In this document: piece by piece, positions 24,865 through 37,499 of the stretch
How the letters are laid out: each line of letters opens with the position of its first letter
Numbering within the stretch: the stretch's first letter is position 1
Origin: Dryococelus australis
Lineage: Eukaryota; Arthropoda; Insecta; Phasmatodea; Phasmatidae
Direction: 5' to 3'
Assembly (NCBI GenBank): GCA_029891345.1
Contig: CM057009.1
Coordinates: 302,909,466 to 302,973,465, forward strand
DNA length: 64,000 nucleotides
Notes under the pieces: generated by a model
The model's database searches: none
What the model was told of the DNA's origin: nothing
What the model saw: only the letters and a program-made list of their open reading frames with translations
Position numbers and translations under genes: made by a program

Positions 24865-27800
24865 CCAGCATATACTAAGCAAAGGAGAGAGGTTTTTTTG
24901 CCAAAAGAGATGCGCTCAGAAGAAACGACAGTACATAAACATGAAATTCAATTTACGCAAGAAGGGCTGATATAAGTAGGGCTGCAGAGTTACATGCCAC
25001 AACAAAAAATAATTCGCGAGCAAGTTAAAGAAATGCTAGCAGCCGGGGTTATCGAGCCAACATGCAGTAAATATAACACAGCCATCACATTAGCGCCTAA
25101 GAAAGACAGGCGTTGGAATTTTTGCATGAAATTCCATGCGATCAACCAAGTCACATGTAACGATCTGCCACTTAATATCAGGGCAAAAGACACTCTCACA
25201 ATACTCAGCAAGTCAACAGTAATGACACCATGAGATCTCAGAAGCAGATATTGGCAAATCCCCATCAAACAGGAAGACAGGGAGAAAACTGCATTCACGA
25301 CACCTGACGGATGGCGATTCCATTCTTATGCGATGCCTTTTGGAGTCAAAGGAGCACCCGCTACCTTTAAGTCAATGATGGCCCGTGTGCTGGACAGGCA
25401 AATTGGCGGCTTTATGCTACCGTACCTGGACAATATAATTATTTGGTCGAGCAGTTGGGAGGAGAAAACATACATCACGTCTCCATGGTACTAGATAGGC
25501 TCACAATCAATGGACTTAACTGTGCCACGAATAAATGTAATTTGGGTAAAAGCAAAATTGAATTTTTAGGGCACATTGTAGACAAGGATGGAATCACTCC
25601 TAATCCAGAACAGATGAAGTTAATAGAGAATCACCTGGTACCACTCACACACAAGCAGCTCGGCAAGTTTTTTGGCTTAGTTAATTGGCTGAGGAAGTTT
25701 ATTCAAGATTTCGCAATAATTACCGCCCCTCTCATGGATCTACTTTCGCCCCAGAAGCGTTCGTGTAAGGAGATACGGAAGAAAATTAATTTCAATCAGT
25801 AAAAAAGTTTCCGTTCTTGCCCCAAAACTAGCACTCTACGAGCCAGGCAAACACCTTCACTTACAGATGGATGCGAGTCTGGAGGGGCTGGGAACCGTAT
25901 TGTATTAATGTGTTGAGGATGGCACAAAGATCATCATCGATTTCGCCAGCGCAAAATTGGGACAAGTAAAGCACAGATACGATGTAAACGAGTAGAAAAT
26001 GTTGGCAGTAGTGTGGGCGGTGAAAAAGTACCGGCCCTACCTGGAATACAAATGTTTCACATTATGAACAGACAACAGGTGCCTAATTTGATTACACACG
26101 ATGAAAGAAGCTCGCAGTAAACTCACCCAGTTGGCATTGCTCCTTCAGTCCTATGATTTCACAGTAGAGCATGTCCCCGGGAAGGAGAATCAACTGGCAG
26201 ACACATTATCCCACGCACCTGATGCAAGCATAGTGGTTACAGACGATGCAGAATGGGATAAAGTTCTCACCCCGTTTCGCACAAGTTATTTTGTGAGGTG
26301 CAAGTGAACCTAATACGAATTGTGGACAGTGATATCCTTGTAGATGCACTGTACCGGGAAATAGTCGAGGTGCAAGTCAGCTTTGTGGTAATGAGAGAGA
26401 GAAAAGAGAAGTGTGCGAGAGAGACCTTGGAACAATGGCGTGTGATGGAAGGGAGGTTGGAAACGTGCACAGCAAACAAAAAACACGAAATGGCACATGT
26501 TTATACCAGGAACATGAAGTGTGAAAGTATTGGAACACGCACACACAAGCAACATAGCAGGGCGCCCAGGTGCACCGCAGACAATCCGAAATGTCGGACA
26601 GCATTTCTTCTGGCCAGATCTCTCATGCGACATACGAAATATGTGCAAAAAGTGTTATGTGCCAGATATTCAAATCATGCAGGACAGATGGTGTACATCA
26701 GCAACAGCCCCGCCTACCGAAACGAGCATTCGAGACCATAAGCCTGGACCTAATGGGGCCATACCCCCAACGGGAAAAAGTTTATCCTGGTCGTCACAGA
26801 AATCTTCTCGCTGCAGGTGGAGGCTTATGCAATAAGCAGTGCAAGATTTACTAACATCGTAATGGTACTGGGGCGAGAATTTTTCCCCTGCTGGGGCTAC
26901 CCCAAGCAAGTACTAAAGGACAACGGAACACAGTTCATCGAAAGAAAGTGGCAAGCAAAGTGCACCCAGTGGGTGATGTGACACTTGAAGATGGCGGTGT
27001 ACCACCCCAGAGCCAACCCCATAGAATGTCGCAACCAGGACCTGAAGGTACAACTGTGTCTCCGTATGGGTGAGGTACACACCATCTAGGCAGACCACCT
27101 GCCTGCTGCCCTCTTCACCCTCCGCCAAAACATCAAGCTTCCCGGCAAAAGGAACTGCCCACACAACAGCGCGAGCGAGAATACGGAGGACAGCACAGCA
27201 AGATGAAAGAGGAGGAATTAGAGTCAGAGAGCAGAAAGAGAAGCAGGAAAGGTACGTGTCTGGGTGGTTCCTGATGAGCAACCAGACCCCTCCCAAGCTC
27301 GAACCAGAAAATAGTCAGCGTACATGAAAATGCATCCGCAGTCTGCAGCCCAACCAAACTTCTGTGCCAGGCTCAGTGTGCGATGGACAGACACACAACG
27401 GGTTATCAAAAGGCTAGGACTAACCACCTACCTGGTTCACATGGGAAGAAGAACGAACAAGTATCACCAATCACTAATCGTCTGACACACGGAGATGTCC
27501 ACGGCGACAACGAGGCCGGTGATAACATCAACCATGATGGCGCATCACCTGCTGAGCCCACAGAGCAAGGAAGAGAGGAGGAGGGTGGTGCAGTAACTTC
27601 CACATGATGTCCCCCAGCAGAGGACACCATGTCGCCGAAGCTGGATGAGGCCATGTCCCCAAGGTGCCAGGATGACATAGGCTCGGATGACAAAGGGCTC
27701 ATCGTACCAAGTGCCGATGCCACCTCAACATCTGCTGGAAACAGTGCACAGCAAGCAAGAGGGGAGATGCACGTAAAGCACGGAGGAGGCACACGAGACC

Positions 27801-28480
27801 TGGAGACTCACATCTGCTCTGTCGAGTACGAGCTCCAGGGGAGTACAACAAGCATGGAAGGTGACCACCAGCAGTGGGTGTCTAAGGCAGTATGTCGACC
27901 GGCGCAGTGGCGCCAGTCCCGGAGCATCCGATGGCCGACTCAGCGGAGATCGAATGTGCAGTTGCTACCAGTGCAACCCAAAAAGATCTAGAATTGCAAC
28001 CAATGGCGACACCTCTGGGAGGGGGTCCCTCAGGAGACGACTTGATGCTCGTAAATGGGATGTCGATCGTCGAGGAGGACAGCATGGCGGAAGATGCAAT
28101 GGAGCCAATACCAGCTGGGGAATCACCCGAGGGTTACTCCCAACCCCAGTAGTCGCTACTCAGCACACCGACATTGGCCACCTGCAGCATACTGCAAGTG
28201 TGTGAGAAGGGGAGCACCATGGCGATAGCAAGAACATGTGGAACGACGGCAGCAGCCAGCAGTTCCAGGATGTATAGGCCTGGCAAGAAGCCCCTACATG
28301 CTACATCCACAACGGGCAGCCCCAAGGAGAAGTGGCTGTCATCACTGACATGTGCGGCTGCAAACAGTCTCGAGAGGGGGGACGTGTGCCCAAGTTGACC
28401 CCTTCCCCTTAACCCGTTTGCCCCCCACACCATGTTCCGTAACACAGTGTGTGTGCATGCGCTCTACGAGCGCAAGTTCA
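24865..28480 (+). mobile_element. Gypsy pol (partial) in the palindrome spacer
   Basis: Reverse transcriptase runs from about 24990 to 25470 ('EMLAAGVIEP', 'YAMPFGVKGAPATFKSMM', and the catalytic-block region near 25420-25465). The connection and RNase H run to about 26220 ('VEHVPGKENQLADTLSHAP'). The integrase zinc and core regions follow to about 27060 ('LDLMGPYPQ', 'VLKDNGTQFIE', 'AVYHPRANP'). A long hydrophilic tail of unknown nature extends to about 28150. A polyadenylation-like AATAAA lies near 28590. Gag and protease are absent: the pol starts a few bases inside the palindrome boundary. It is related to the minus-strand Gypsy at 32409-40077. Broken in several places. Confidence 0.88.
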
Positions 28481-29095
28481 GTGTGACAAGGAACGATGCA
28501 GGTGCAGAGCAGAGTGAGTGCAACCACATGTGCATGGTGCAGGAATACGAAAATAGACCCTGTGAAATTTCTGTTATTTAATTTGTGCAATAAAAGGGCA
28601 AGGTAAATTCATGCAAGGGGAAGCAACTACTACAGAAGCCTTCCTTCACAGCCCTAAAACCCCCAGTGTTTTGAAAGTGTCGTTTATAATTTTCTGTAAT
28701 GTTCATTCACGTGTCTTTCATCTCTAAATAATTCACGCAATGCAATGTTTCGGTATAATGAATAATATTTACAGGGTCATTTTAGGAGGAATATGTAATA
28801 ACTGGTACACAGCGTACATGTCCGATTTGCAAATGTTGTGTGCAAGGAAGTAGTGCAGCACGGGGTGCCAACCCGCCAAGCCAGCTGGCATGCAGTGTGG
28901 AAAGTCAGTAATTGTTCGTCTTTACGAGGGGTGTGCCGCATCACATTGGGTCTCATGTTTCGTGTGGCCGGGCAGCCATCACCATGTTGGACTAATCATT
29001 TCACAGTTATAGTTATTTTAGTATACCAAAACATTTTTCATACTTCAGTAGTCCGAGACTCCACCGGCCTTTGCACCTAATCAGTGTTTGCATCG
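28480..29095. other. Spacer between Gypsy pol and the right palindrome arm
   Basis: No coding domain recognised. The AATAAA near 28590 could be the poly(A) signal of the Gypsy transcript. Confidence 0.4.
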
Positions 29096-32000
29096 CCTGA
29101 GTAGGCTTAAATTATACTTAAGTTATTTCATGTGACCACGTGTCTTCTGCACAGCATTACCTGAGCAGACAGGTTCGTAAGCAGCACCAGATGTAAGCTT
29201 TTCTCGATTGGAATGTAATCATGTTCTGAATACATTGCAGCAGTGACGAGTTACCACGTGTGGTATATTTCCAGTTCACAGCGAAACATATAACTTACAT
29301 GCCTTCTCCCGCCAATTCTCTCAAAGTGTAACATACTGTGCAAGTATGTTTGAAATGGTCATGAATCGGGGTAATAAGCAACAGTGCTTCGTATGGACAT
29401 GTGGGGTGGTCAGATATCACACGATGCAACAAGGAAGGGAGTTATTCAGCCAGTATGAATTTTATTCTACAAGGAGACAACTGCTTTTGGAGGATATGCC
29501 GTGGTTGTCGGCCAAACTACACTGAGGAACGACTCCACAGCTGCTCTCCGACTTCACGATATTGTCAATCCAACAATATCTGGTGCCCTGGGTAATTATC
29601 TCCACCGAGATTCGAAAACTATATTCACTGCTCCTCACCTAACCTATATCCTTATTGACCAATACCTTGGCACTAGTTGCCAGCCTCCTGTGCATTAGGC
29701 AAACATGAAAGGGCTTGCCTGAATGTGTGGCAGACCTCTACGGCCGTTCCGACACCTTGACCAACGTCAATAGGGACGGCTGACCTCACTACCTTCCTTG
29801 GCAGGGGGATGTTTTACAAACAGCCGGACTGGTCCATCGAGATCGTGCCATCCTGGACTCTCGAACGTCGCCTTCTAGCTCTGGCTAATGGTGAACGCAC
29901 CAGAGGCAACGCATCGACGTGCAGCTGTGTAGGCCTTACTGCCTACCTCCACATCCGACGGCAGCTCAAGAGACTGACAAGCAGTGGGATAGGCCTTATC
30001 GTCTACGATCATGTGCAATGGTAGCGACAGATTCCGACGACGAGAAGCATGGGCCTTATCGCCTACAGCCTCGCCACCAGCTGAAAGGGCAGACAAGATG
30101 TTGCACCTGACAGCATGGTGGAGCAAATGGGGGACAGCAGGGTCAAATGGTCACCGAGAAGGGTGGCATTTGATGTGAATGCAGGATTCACTCTGTGTCT
30201 TCTTTGACCATTTGTAATGCACTGTCACTAATCGCCCCTGGAGCACGCCGAGGTTCGACGTGAACAGCCAAGAGCCCATTGGTGTTAGTCACAGAGAACA
30301 AGCACATCACTTTTCTCGGGGACCTAGATAGGGTATTTCACAATGGTCGATTAATTCATTTTCCGTCAAGAGGTAACTCCAGAAGGAAAATTGTTAAAGT
30401 TTCGGCACTGCGTTCCCCCAAAGACACAACTGCCAGGTACAACATACTTTGGCAGGAGCGAGTGAACTGCCCGCACAGTTGTGTAGAGAGCTCCTATCAT
30501 GTGTGCTATTTAGGTAAGCTATTAGGCTTTTGTACAGTGTGTTGCGACCACTACGTACCCTAAATAGGCAGGGAACAGCTTTGCCCTGTGCCTATTTTAA
30601 AGTTTCGTCCATACGAAAGGCAACCAGTGATAAGCTTCTTTTGTAGTTAAGGCAAACTGATGATGTCATAGTCCCATTTAGCATGCAGAAAACCGTTCTA
30701 TGTAGGGACATCACAAGCGTGGTGTGAGCAGGGCAGAAGTGATGTTGCTATGGCGCCATAGCGGTGGATGTGATGCCTTTTCTAAAGGATCCTTAAATAG
30801 CAGACAAGGACCTGCAAGTTTAATTAATAAGTGGGAAAGCTATGGAAAAGCAACTATATCAAAAGGAACTGCACAGTGCAGTCATGGAGCGCTTTGTTTA
30901 CAGTGTAATTGCTATAACAATCCCCACAAGATGTCTTTGAGCATCCGGAATAATGCCTGGAAGCTCGTGGGGATGTCACCAATATGTTTATTTTATTCAG
31001 AGTGTGAAATGTATCATGTTAGATTTTAGAAGTGAAAGTATCATAAATCATGTAGTTAGCAACTTCACCTTGGTGCGGGCTCTTGGAACACTCGTCGCAG
31101 TCATGTTGGCATCTTGGTATGAGCAGGCGAAGAGAACAGTAGTGTGGGAGGCCAGCTCTGTGACTACCCTCGACACACATAATGTAGATCTTCGTATCTT
31201 CAATCAACCATAGTAAGCAGTATATGGCAGTACCTTTTTCTGATTTAAGTGTCAAGGGTCGGACCCACTACTATCCCATCAGCGGGGCGTAACAATCCAA
31301 TTTAATCATTAAGGGCCTTGCCCAGTTTTACAGTTACAGGTTATAGGTAAACCTTCTGCGTGCCAAGACTGGATCAACGTTCTTAAAATGCATTGTATTT
31401 GTGTAGTGAACATCCTTTTACCATATGGCATGTTTATTATTAGCTTAACCTTTTAAGGTTATTATTTGGCATGGCGTCCTGAAGGCCGAAGTGCAATAGT
31501 GTGTGTAATTGTGTTTATGGGAGCTATCCCCTAGATAGCACAGCATCAGTGTAAGTAAATGGCATGTTGGAGGGCTACAGCCTACACTTTTGTGATCGTA
31601 CAAACCATCACCTTAATTATGTGTATGCATACGTGGTAATCAACACCTGCAACAGCACGATGCAGACCCCAGGGATCCCCATGGGCCACCGGCACGCAAC
31701 CATAACTCATCGCTCTACCTATAGGGCCAGTCTGAGAAGTCCGACTGGCCAATGGATCATCCCTGGAGCCAGGGAACCACATCAACCTGTCAATTAAGTG
31801 GTATAAATTGCTTTTCTCGTCGACCCGCACTATCATACTCGTGGTTGTTCATGTCGACCTCGGTTTGCATTAAATAGAATAGATAACTGCGGAGGTGCAA
31901 ATGCTCATAGGAGCACTTATGGGTGCATGTGTTCACATCAAATGTTACCAGCATGATGTGTCCTGCACACAGCATGAATACATCAGCAATGTTGACAGCA

Positions 32001-32141
32001 TGGCATTGCCTGCACGTACAGACAGTGTGCAGCACGGTACTATAAGCAACATTGCTAGCATGATGATTTACCAGATAGGTTTACCAGAATAATGTTGCAT
32101 CGTTGTGAAGGCACCGTGCATCACAGACTCGGGCAATATAT
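29096..32141 (-). repeat. Right arm of the large palindrome
   Basis: Inverted copy of 21791-24857. The inner end reads CGCCTGAGTAGGC at 29094-29106, against GCCTACTCAGG on the left. The right arm is slightly shorter because of small deletions in its outer 300 bp. After 32141 the two sides no longer match. Confidence 0.93.
29875..30126 (-). CDS. Mirror copy of the hypothetical 83-codon frame
   Basis: Inverted duplicate of the frame at 23827-24078, with the 60-bp repeat units and a full-length open frame preserved. Unrecognised. See the left-arm entry for its repeat structure. Confidence 0.25.
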   Translation of the reverse strand: MLHHAVRCNILSALSAGGEAVGDKAHASRRRNLSLPLHMIVDDKAYPTACQSLELPSDVEVGSKAYTAARRCVASGAFTISQS

Positions 32142-32408
32142 GAAATGTTGAAACAAGTTGTGTTTCATGTAATATCTATACTTACCCAAGAACTACCGTT
32201 GATATGCAAGTAGGGTCCTGGGTGATGCATTGATTAAACAGCTCACCTTCCACCACAGCGAATCGGACAAGGATTTTGTGCTTTACAAGGATTCTCATAT
32301 AATGAAATAATGGTAAAACTGACACACAAACCAAGAGAATAAAACTGGAATAGTTATTTTCAATTTGTGTTTTATACTTACATTTTTGTTTATGTTAAGT
32401 AAATTGTC

Positions 32409-32768
32409 TGTGATCACTTGAGGAAAATAAATGCTCAATTATTCGCAGCACTTGGGGCCATGTAGCACTTATATAAGGCCAGCAGGCCAGTCGACATTAC
32501 TTGGTGAATGGTTACACTGGGTATCATGGTGCAAGATGCTCGGAAGTTACTTTATTTGCCAGTGCACCTAACGACTGTGGCTTTGGGGTGGACACCATAT
32601 TGGATTGTGTACTAATTTATCCCAGGTGTTACCTCTTGGGGTAAATCAAGTAAAAAGGTCACTTGAGTCATGTAGTACAAGTTGACAGGGTGGTGCAAAT
32701 TCCATTCCTGTCAACCTGCACTACCATCTCTTGGCCTAGTGTTCGTGTTCGTGGATGCATGGTTCACA
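32409..32768 (-). repeat. Gypsy 3' LTR
   Basis: Direct repeat of 39651-40077, beginning TGTGATCACTTGAG (window strand) and ending near GGTTCACA. A segment of about 65 bp present in the right copy is missing here. Shared phrases include GGCTTTGGGGTGGACACC. Confidence 0.85.
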
Positions 32769-35700
32769 TAAAATGGGGGCCATTTGATGTAACTGCTCGG
32801 CCTTGCATCTCCCATGTGTCTCATAATGCCATAAGGCGCAATAGGTGGTGGGTAGCTTTAGGTATTTACATTGCCTCAGCAAAAAAGGCCCCCGTGTCTT
32901 CGATGCAGCACTGGCTGCTGCTGGTCCAATGTGTGGGCCCCGGTAGTGCTGGTGAGCTTTGGCATGCATTTGGAGGTGGGCGATGTCTCCATCATAGGCA
33001 GCGCATGCCAGGCGGTGTATGCAGCATGGCCACTTGGAGCGGTAGAGGGGGTGGAGTCCTCCAACTCTGCTGTCTCATCCTCTCTGCTGCTGGTGTGTGA
33101 TTCTCAGTGTTTTGTGGGTGGAGCATCAGGAGATGGGGTTGGGGGGGTCCTGTGAAGTTGGGATGTCAAGGCTTGTTACGCTCCCCCATTGCTTTGCCAG
33201 GCATCACCAATGTGATGTCAGCTGTTGATAGCTCCCTTAAGGTGTCGCATTGTACGTGTCTGGAGAGCTGACCTGAGGGGAGCTCTCACCCACAGGTCTC
33301 TCTGCTGGCTCGCCCTGGGCGACGTTTTCGGCAGTGGGTGATCCAACACTGGGTGTCGCGACGCTAGAGTCTGACACTGTCAGGCCTTCAGGTGTGTTTT
33401 CTGTGCTGCTATGGTGATTCCGTATGAGCGACTTTTTGTTGTGTATCTAAATTTCCTCCACGCCCCTTGTGGGTGTCGAGATGCCAGGCATCGCACTCGT
33501 AAATAGGCACCAGAGGGAAATACCATTCCAGAACTAGGTGTTCCGAGTTCATTGCCCGAGGTGGTATTGGGCTTGGTCCCAATAAGTAGCATGTGGTTCT
33601 GTCTCTGTGCACTGCCACTGGGCTGCACCACACTCTGTTTCGCCTGTGTTTTCTGTGTGCCATCCAGCGAACTCCCCAGGTAATGGTAAATCTCTACCTT
33701 GCAATATTGTGACAGGTGACTGTCCGATGGCTAAATTCCCCTGCCATCGCATGGCAAACCAGGTCTGTTGGCAGGTGTTCGGCCCAGGTGGTGTGATCGA
33801 TGCCAACTGCCAACACAGTTGGGTTTTCAGTTCCTGATTGCGGTATTCTGTTGGATTGGCTCGTGGGTGGTAAACAGCTGTTTTGTGATGCACTACTCCC
33901 TACCACGTACACAAATCACACTACTGCTCCCCCGTGAATTGTGTTCAGTTATATGTCAGTACAGTGTTGGGGTCCCTTCAGCAGGGGTAGAATTCAGCCT
34001 CAAGCACATTCGTAATATTGCGCATAAGTGCGCTGGAGACTGGGTTAGCTTCAGTATACCTAGAAAAAATATCACTCACTACCAGAATAAAGATCTTTCC
34101 ATTTGTGGTGCTTGGGCAAGGGCCCATTAATTCCTGTGAAACTGGTTCAAATTGATCATTTGGTATGTGTGCCTGTTGTTGAATTACCACATCTACTCGC
34201 TTACTCTTCAAATAATTGCAGGTAATGCACTTGGTACATATTTGCTCATGTTCCTCGTGATCCCTGGATAGTGAAATTGTTCGTTTAGGTTCCTTGTGGT
34301 TTGTGTTGCCCTGGGGCAGCCCGCAAACTTACTGTTGTGTGCATGATGTAAGATTTGGTCCTGTGCATCCTTCAGCATGTAGAGAAGCCCTAGTTTTTCC
34401 GATTGCACTGGTCGGATCTCGAAGCATGTCCTTTCGGTTCGCCACCACTCGTTTAGGACAATTTCTGTAACTTGGCAATGTGTGTCTGCACACTGTTGTT
34501 GTGTACTGATGACAAGATGTGATTGTAATAGTAGCACCCATCTTGCCATTTTACACCTGGCCTCTTAATGATGTCGAGCCAAAGTAAACACTGTTTATTT
34601 GTGCGCACTGTGAAGTATTATTACAAAAGGTATGCACAATATCTTTTAATGGCCCACACTTCTGCCTAACATTCACATTTGTTCATGTCACAGTGGCTCT
34701 CTGTTGTGCCAAATTTCGCACTACTATACTCTACGATGTTATGTTCCTGGTTTTCCCACAGTTGAAAGAATATTGCACCAAATCCCTTCTCGCTCGCATC
34801 AGTTTACAAATACAAGTGTTTGGTTGTGTTATGGCGTGCTGGTGTAGTACACTAGCAGAATCTATCTTTTAATTAAGTAAAACATGCATCATTTTCAGTC
34901 GTCCACTGAAACTTCCAGTTTGATGAGAGCCTGTCAGTGATTGGTGAGGACACTGTGGCGAAGTCCTGAATGTTTTCCCACAGCCAAGTCACCAGCCCGA
35001 AAAAATTTCGCAGTTATTTGTGTGTGTTCACAGCACTTTGAAGTTGTAAATAAGTGACAACTTTTCAGGGTTTGGCCTGCTGCTGTGCTCGCCGAACAGG
35101 TGGCCAAATTACATGTTTTGCCAATATGACATTTCCTGTTTGCACAAGTCAACTTATAGTTTGCCAGCTATTCTAGTACTTGTGGCAAATGTTGGATATA
35201 GTCCTCCCATGTTTCTGGCCATATTATTATGTCGTCCAGGAATGCGAGGGCAAAGTCAGCTATGTATCTGTCGAGTATGCAGACCATCATGGCTTGGAAT
35301 GTTGTGGGTGCATATTTCAGGCCGGAATGCATTGAAAAACATTGGAATATTCTCCCTGCAGTCTGTGAATGCTGTTTTGTGTCGATGCTCTAGAGTGATG
35401 GGTACCTGCCAGTATCCTCTGTGGAGGTCCAATTATGTTATTATTTTCGCAATACCCAGTGTGTGTATTGCAACCTTGATGCTAATGTATGTATGTGGTG
35501 CTCTTTTTGTTATTAGATTGAGGGGCCTGAAATCAAATAAAAAATGCCATGTTCCATACTTTTTGAATGCCAGTGTAACTGTGCTGTTGTAGTTGATGTG
35601 TGTGGGCTCTATTACACATTCAGCTAGCATTTCACTGGTTTCTTCTTTAATTATTGCACACTGATGTGGTTGATAGCTGCACAGTCCCGTGTAGAGTGGG

Positions 35701-37499
35701 CGCACATGCTCTAATGAAAGTGCATGTTCCACGACTGTGATGCAGCGTAATGGATCAGCTGCTGCGAATACATTGTCTTTTATGCAATAATTTCTGAACC
35801 GTGTCCGTGAATTCGGTTGGTACTGCATGGTCTAGTTCATCAAGTTGGATCTTGGGTGCGCAACTTCTGGGTCGGGGTTCTATATCGTATACTGATCGGC
35901 CTCTCCTTCTGGCTGAAGTGAATTCTGCGGGCTGCTGTCTCCACAATGATATTTTGTTCTGTTAGCCAGGGAATGCCAAGTATGGTTTCCTCCAGCAGAT
36001 CAGCTGACACAAGGGCTGTAGAGGTAATTTATACATCACGAATGCAGACTGTTATTATCGTCTCTCGCATTGCTTCGCCTGTGTGCTATCATGTGGCACA
36101 TTTCAATACCTGATTTTCTGGCTTAAGTTTGCTTTTATCTACGAACCCAATGCGCACAAAGTTGTGGGATGCGGCTGTATATACTAGTATATGGCATGGG
36201 TTCTTATTCAAAAGAACTGCCATTCTGATCATCTGGTGACTCGTTTTTGTTGGTGTTAAGTCCATGCTTGTATTATGAGGGTAGCGAACATCTGGCTCGC
36301 TTACCCCGATGGGCTGTTTCCTGCTGGTGGTGTTTTGTTGCCAGTGTTTCACTCTGTTTTGACACTACACTTCAGGCACTCACTGGGCCAATGAAATTGT
36401 CCCTCACAGTATCGACATTGGAAGGGAGGGCAACCCTTACCGACACAGCTCTTCACTGTGGCCTTGCACATCGTAGTTGGGCCCGTGGGTGTAGGCACAG
36501 TTGTGCGGCTGTAGTACAAGTCTCTGCATGGTGGAGTGTTGGCTGGTCTTGCAGTGCAGGATACAGTAGATGGTTATATGATCCCGCTCCCTTGCTCTGC
36601 GTCATGTATGGGGCACTTGTGAAACCCATCCTGTTCCCTGCACGACACTTCCTGCCCCCTATTTGCTTGATCAAACAGTGCAGCTGACCATATAAAAGCC
36701 TCTATACAATTATGAATGAGGGGTTCCAAAATAAATCTTCAATCTGGTTTGACTGTGGCTGCGACGACTTCCAAAAATTCAGTCTCCCGCATTTGAGGAT
36801 GAAAATCTTTAATGAGATTGATATTTCGGAAAGCAAATACAGTTAGTGTCTCATGGTGCTGTTGTGCCTCAATAACAGCACAGCTTTGTGCCTGCAGAAA
36901 GGAGTACATATTCGAAAAGCGGCACTGGAATGCGCTCAAAAATTCCTTCCACTGAATTCCATAGTTATTTATAGTACACCACCAAATGTGAGCATTACCC
37001 ATTAATTGGCCTCCTACACAATTTTGCCACTATTGTTCAAACACTGCATACCTTGTTAATGATCCTGTGCAATCTCCCAGGAACACCTGTGGGTCCTCAC
37101 TTGTGAGCCCAGAGAAAGTAAGCAGTGACTGGAATAGACCTGGGGTTACACAATTTCCACTGTTGTTGCTCGTGTGACTGCTGGTAAATGTACGGTTGCG
37201 GCTGTGTGGTGTGGTTGTGGCCACACAAAGCCAATTGGTTATGTTGGTGCTGGTGAGTTTTCCCATGGTGCTGCTGTTGTTAGGCCCATGGTGTGGGCCA
37301 GCGGGCTATTGTGATTTCTGGCTGTTTTGTAGAACTCACCACGTGGGCACAGCATTGTCAGTCGTGGAATTGTTGTGTGCTGTGCACACCAGAATTTTTC
37401 TGCTTCTACATTTGCCAAGTCTTGTTCAGTCATGCACTGCGAGTGTGTTTTTTTCCGCACTTGTCGCACGTTACTTTCTCTGACGTACCATGTCGACAC

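Noticed and set aside
24990-27090. DIRS-type element, because of the inverted arms
   Set aside because: The pol carries Gypsy-type RNase H and a DDE integrase, and I see no tyrosine recombinase. The arms are also far longer than DIRS terminal repeats.
21791-32141. Polinton/Maverick, because of long inverted ends
   Set aside because: No protein-primed DNA polymerase, ATPase or capsid-like frame is visible in the spacer, which is Gypsy pol.
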